Shown here: piece after piece, positions 61,628 through 64,000 of the stretch
Position numbering within the stretch: the stretch's first letter is position 1
Layout of the letters: the number at the start of each line of letters is the position of its first letter
Origin: Aminobacter ciceronei
GTDB lineage: Bacteria > Pseudomonadota > Alphaproteobacteria > Rhizobiales > Rhizobiaceae
Reading direction: 5' to 3'
Length of the DNA: 64,000 nt
Assembly: GCF_014138625.1 (NCBI RefSeq)
Contig: NZ_JACJHY010000018.1
Coordinates: 87,943 to 151,942, forward strand
Notes under the pieces: generated by a model
The model's input: the letters and a program-made list of their open reading frames with translations, nothing else
Database searches by the model: none
What the model was told of the DNA's origin: nothing
Program-made: the position numbers and the translations under genes

Positions 61628-62508
61628 GCCCGGCCCAGACTTTGACCCCGTCACAAGCCCCGGACCTGTCCGCGGCTTCGTTCGGCTGGAGTGCCGACGG
61701 CCTCCTCGTCGCGCTTGTCGCCGAGCACGCCTATGCCATGGTGCCCGGACGGGACGGCACCCACTTTCTCGCCACCAGCTGGCGCATCGGCCGGCCGATG
61801 ACGGAATGGACCCGCTCCGACTTCTATGGTCATGGTGGTGACCTCGCCGACGAGACCGCATTTCGGTCAAAGGTGCTGGAGCAGGCGCAGCACTTTGAAG
61901 AGCGACGCCGGCTCGGCCGCCGCGACATTCGCGGTGGCGCACACACGCCCTGGGGGCCTTCGCAGGGCGGCATTGTCTATGCCGAGGGCGTCGCCGCGCA
62001 TTCGACCGCCGGCCACGGCGGCTTCAAGCTTTCGGCCGATCGGAACCGCAAGGTCCACTCCATGCTGCGCGCGACGGACGGATGGTATGAAGAGGACGAG
62101 TGCTGGGCGATCGTCGCCTTCACCTTCCCGCACCTCTTCACCGCGTTCGAGCGTCGCCACGCCGAGCGGACCATAAAGGACTCCTGGCCGGATGCGTGGG
62201 AAGCAATCTTCGGTACTATCCTCGGTCCAGGAGAATCCCGCACCAAGGATAAGCGGGCCTTCGACGCGGCGCATGCCAGCGACTGGATCGTCGTTTCAGC
62301 GATCACGTCGGCGCAGCAGACCGGCTTGGTCGAGTGTGTCGCGTCGCTTGGCGGCAAGCGCGGTCCGGGCACAGAGGAGCGTCGGTTCCTGGTGCCGGCC
62401 GACGAATACGATATTGGCCGGTTCGGTTTCGTCATCGATCCCGACCGCCATGCCGTCTATGCCGGCCCGTCCAGTTTCATCGGCTGGCAGGGAAGGGGGT
62501 CGCCATGA
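61624..62508 (+). CDS. DUF7007-like conserved plasmid protein
   Basis: 294 residues from ATG 61624 (ATGA with the previous gene). Conserved-looking stretches are TPWGPSQGGIVYAEGVAAHS, TAGHGGFKLSADRNRKVHSM, EEDECWAIVAFTFPHLFTAF and KDSWPDAWEAIFGTIL. These recall the DUF7007 family of proteobacterial plasmids; role unknown, possibly in conjugation or anti-restriction given its usual backbone position. Overlaps the next gene by ATGA. Confidence 0.55.
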   Translation: MSPAQTLTPSQAPDLSAASFGWSADGLLVALVAEHAYAMVPGRDGTHFLATSWRIGRPMTEWTRSDFYGHGGDLADETAFRSKVLEQAQHFEERRRLGRRDIRGGAHTPWGPSQGGIVYAEGVAAHSTAGHGGFKLSADRNRKVHSMLRATDGWYEEDECWAIVAFTFPHLFTAFERRHAERTIKDSWPDAWEAIFGTILGPGESRTKDKRAFDAAHASDWIVVSAITSAQQTGLVECVASLGGKRGPGTEERRFLVPADEYDIGRFGFVIDPDRHAVYAGPSSFIGWQGRGSP

Positions 62509-62843
62509 CCCTCGCGCCAGAGTTTCGTCGGCAACTGACCCGCATGGAGGAGGCGCGCCGGCAGACGCAGCGTCAGTTGGACATGGTGGACCGACAGATC
62601 ACTAGGCGCATGTCCGCGCTGATCCCCGGCCTGTTGCCACGCCGGACGCACTCCCGCCGGGGCAAGGCGCCCGATCCTGGCGCGTTTCTCGAGCGCTACC
62701 GCACTCAGCTCGCCGCGCTGACCGCGGAGCGGCAGCCGGAGATCGACGCCCTGTCGCGCAAGCTGGCGCGGCAGGAGCAGGCGATCACCACCTTCATCGA
62801 GCGGCACGGCCATGATGCCGGCATCAGCGAGCAGGTTTCGTGA
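62505..62843 (+). CDS. Small coiled-coil hypothetical protein
   Basis: 112 residues, highly charged and helical: LTRMEEARRQTQRQLDMVDR and LTAERQPEIDALSRKLARQE predict coiled coil. No function known. Last gene of the three-gene overlapping unit. Confidence 0.55.
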   Translation: MTLAPEFRRQLTRMEEARRQTQRQLDMVDRQITRRMSALIPGLLPRRTHSRRGKAPDPGAFLERYRTQLAALTAERQPEIDALSRKLARQEQAITTFIERHGHDAGISEQVS

Positions 62844-63305
62844 CGTCTGAGATCGTCTCGAAAGCGGCCGATGGGGTCGATGGCGCGCTGGCCGGAGTGG
62901 GGCATCGGGCGACCAGCATCGTGGCGGTTCTCCCGTCAGGGACACATCGCGGTCAGGCGGGTGAACGGGCAGTTGGTCATGGCTGCCTGTCCTAGGATTC
63001 CCATGTCGAAATCGAGGTCCGTGCCGGTCCTCCCACGGGCTTTGTGCGGTCCTGAACCGGCGGCCGTTCGCTTCAAGGCCGCGTTCCGCGCCGCGAGGCG
63101 GCCGGATCGAACCGGTCTCGACATGGCAGGCCCGCGTCCCACGCGAGGGCTGAAGAAGCCCTGCTTGGCCGCAAACCTTCCATGCTCGCCTCGGTCCGCC
63201 CGGACCCTGAAGCGCCCGTCATTCCGCCGGTTCTCTCGGTCCGCGCCCGAGGGAGGGCCGGCACGGAGCCGGTTCGAGCTTCGGGAACCAAAGAAAGGAC
63301 ACACC
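62844..63305. promoter_or_regulatory. Leader region before the last backbone gene
   Basis: 462 bases with no gene I can support; frames through it are Arg/Pro/Ser-rich shadows. It holds copy 2 of the 25-base leader element and several GC-rich inverted repeats, and ends in AAAGAAAGGA just before ATG 63306. It probably contains the promoter of that gene and a long structured leader. Confidence 0.4.
63146..63170 (+). repeat. 25-base leader element, copy 2
   Basis: AGGGCTGAAGAAGCCC then TGCTTGGCC, one mismatch to copy 1 at 60589-60613, same orientation, 136 bases before the gene it precedes. Confidence 0.6.
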
Positions 63306-63893
63306 ATGACCAAGAAAGCTGCCAACTCACGCCCCGGCGCCCGGGTCGTTCCGCTCCGCAAGGGCACCACGCTGCACATGGTTCGGCTCGCCTGCCCCGA
63401 CTCCGGACAGTGCTCCCTCATCTCCGAGAGTTTTGGCCTGCCCGTCCTCGACAGCAACGGTATCCGTGACCTCCACGAAAAGCTCATCGTCGACACCGCC
63501 GCGGCGCTCGACGAAGGCCTTGGTGAACGGGCCATGCAGATCCACCTGCAGCGCATCGTCGGGGCCTATGTCGGTTCCGCCTTCGGTGCCGGTCAGTTCT
63601 ACAGCCGGGCCGTCTCGGAAGCTCGCGATGCGACCGCCAAGTCGGCCTGCGACGACCGGGACGAAGATGTCGGTGGTCCGGTCGGGTTCGATAGCGCCGC
63701 ACAGCGCAAGCGTGAATTCGCCGCCGACATGGCCCTCCAGGCGCACGCCCTGCGCATGGCCGCCGAGGGCACCGTCGCTGCCTACCAGCAGGTCGTCGGC
63801 GAAGCCTGGAAGCCTTTCGAGCGGCCGGTCGAGAACCCCGGCCAGACCGTCGACCGCAAGGCCGCCGAGCTCCAGATGGCGGCACTCGGATGA
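63306..63893 (+). CDS. Conserved plasmid hypothetical protein
   Basis: 195 residues from ATG 63306 with AAAGGA upstream. HMVRLACPDSGQCSLISESF, AYVGSAFGAGQFYSRAVSEA and FAADMALQAHALRMAAEGTV form a soluble, mostly helical protein seen in rhizobial plasmid backbones. Function unknown. Followed directly by a strong terminator. Confidence 0.65.
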   Translation: MTKKAANSRPGARVVPLRKGTTLHMVRLACPDSGQCSLISESFGLPVLDSNGIRDLHEKLIVDTAAALDEGLGERAMQIHLQRIVGAYVGSAFGAGQFYSRAVSEARDATAKSACDDRDEDVGGPVGFDSAAQRKREFAADMALQAHALRMAAEGTVAAYQQVVGEAWKPFERPVENPGQTVDRKAAELQMAALG

Positions 63894-63901
63894 GCCGCGG
63901 G

Positions 63902-63930
63902 GGGCGGGGCTTCAGCCCCGCCCTTCTCTC
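63902..63930 (+). terminator. Intrinsic terminator
   Basis: GGGCGGGGCT (63902-63911) and AGCCCCGCCC (63914-63923) form a 10-bp stem, followed by TTCTCTC, nine bases after the last gene's stop. Confidence 0.75.
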
Positions 63931-63941
63931 CGAATTCCGAC

Positions 63942-64000
63942 ATGACCGAAATGGGGTGGATTCCTGCCCGTCCGGTTCTGAGCGGTGGAGTCGGAAAAGC
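63942..64000 (+). CDS. Possible start of a further gene, cut by window edge
   Basis: From ATG 63942 the frame (MTEMGWIPARPVLSGGVGK) stays open to the end. No good ribosome site precedes it, and 19 codons are too few to judge. Confidence 0.15.
   Translation, partial: MTEMGWIPARPVLSGGVGK

Noticed and set aside
1..64000. CRISPR arrays
   Set aside because: No series of equal-length direct repeats with regular spacers was seen on either strand.

Overview
The window reads as part of a repABC plasmid (or chromid-like replicon) of a methylotrophic alphaproteobacterium, most likely Hyphomicrobiales (Aminobacter, Mesorhizobium or Hyphomicrobium relatives). The evidence is high GC, a complete repABC unit with parS palindromes and an antisense RNA, a Ti-plasmid-type traI-trb operon, an imuA-imuB-dnaE2 cassette with an alphaproteobacterial SOS box, a MucR-type regulator, and the order cmuA-fmdB-paaE-hutI-metF2-folD known from chloromethane degraders. 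No rRNA and no CRISPR array was seen.

Layout. (1) 1-6.3 kb, plus strand: 3' part of a chloromethane-utilisation cluster. It has the CmuA methyltransferase/corrinoid protein, its usual companions, two folate C1 enzymes, and a superoxide dismutase at the end. (2) 6.3-16.5 kb, minus strand: complete mating-pair-formation operon traI-trbBCDEJKLFGHI. (3) 16.5-20.8 kb, plus strand: repA, a repD-like ORF carrying two parS sites, repB, ctRNA and repC. (4) 20.9-32.6 kb: accessory island between a serine recombinase and a Tn3 transposase stump. It holds a phosphoesterase fused to a thymidylate-synthase-like domain, a MazG-like protein and a uracil-DNA-glycosylase-like protein. It also holds a tight operon of acyl-carrier-like protein, XRE regulator, ImmA/IrrE protease with a chagasin-like C-terminus, papain-like protease and thymidylate-synthase homologue, and a HEPN protein. 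(5) 32.7-44.2 kb: defence block with a three-gene helicase/methylase locus, AbiEi-AbiEii, and a methylase plus candidate PD-(D/E)XK nuclease. (6) 44.2-54.1 kb: an odd tRNA-like element, regulators, the SOS mutasome imuA-imuB-dnaE2, then an ATPase-RloB-TIR trio. (7) 54-64 kb: plasmid backbone genes with two visible internal deletions.

How the parts fit. repABC keeps the replicon, the Trb apparatus can move it, and chloromethane degradation is the metabolic payload. Methyl groups taken by CmuA pass to tetrahydrofolate and through MetF2 and FolD. The centre is a dense set of mobile conflict systems. The most unusual is the 27.5-30.7 kb operon, where a cytosolic papain-like protease without a propeptide is encoded next to a protein that appears to carry a chagasin-like domain, the fold that inhibits papain-type proteases. 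I infer a protease/inhibitor switch controlled by XRE and ImmA-type modules, coupled to an acyl-carrier-like protein and a nucleotide enzyme. I do not recognise this combination as a named system.
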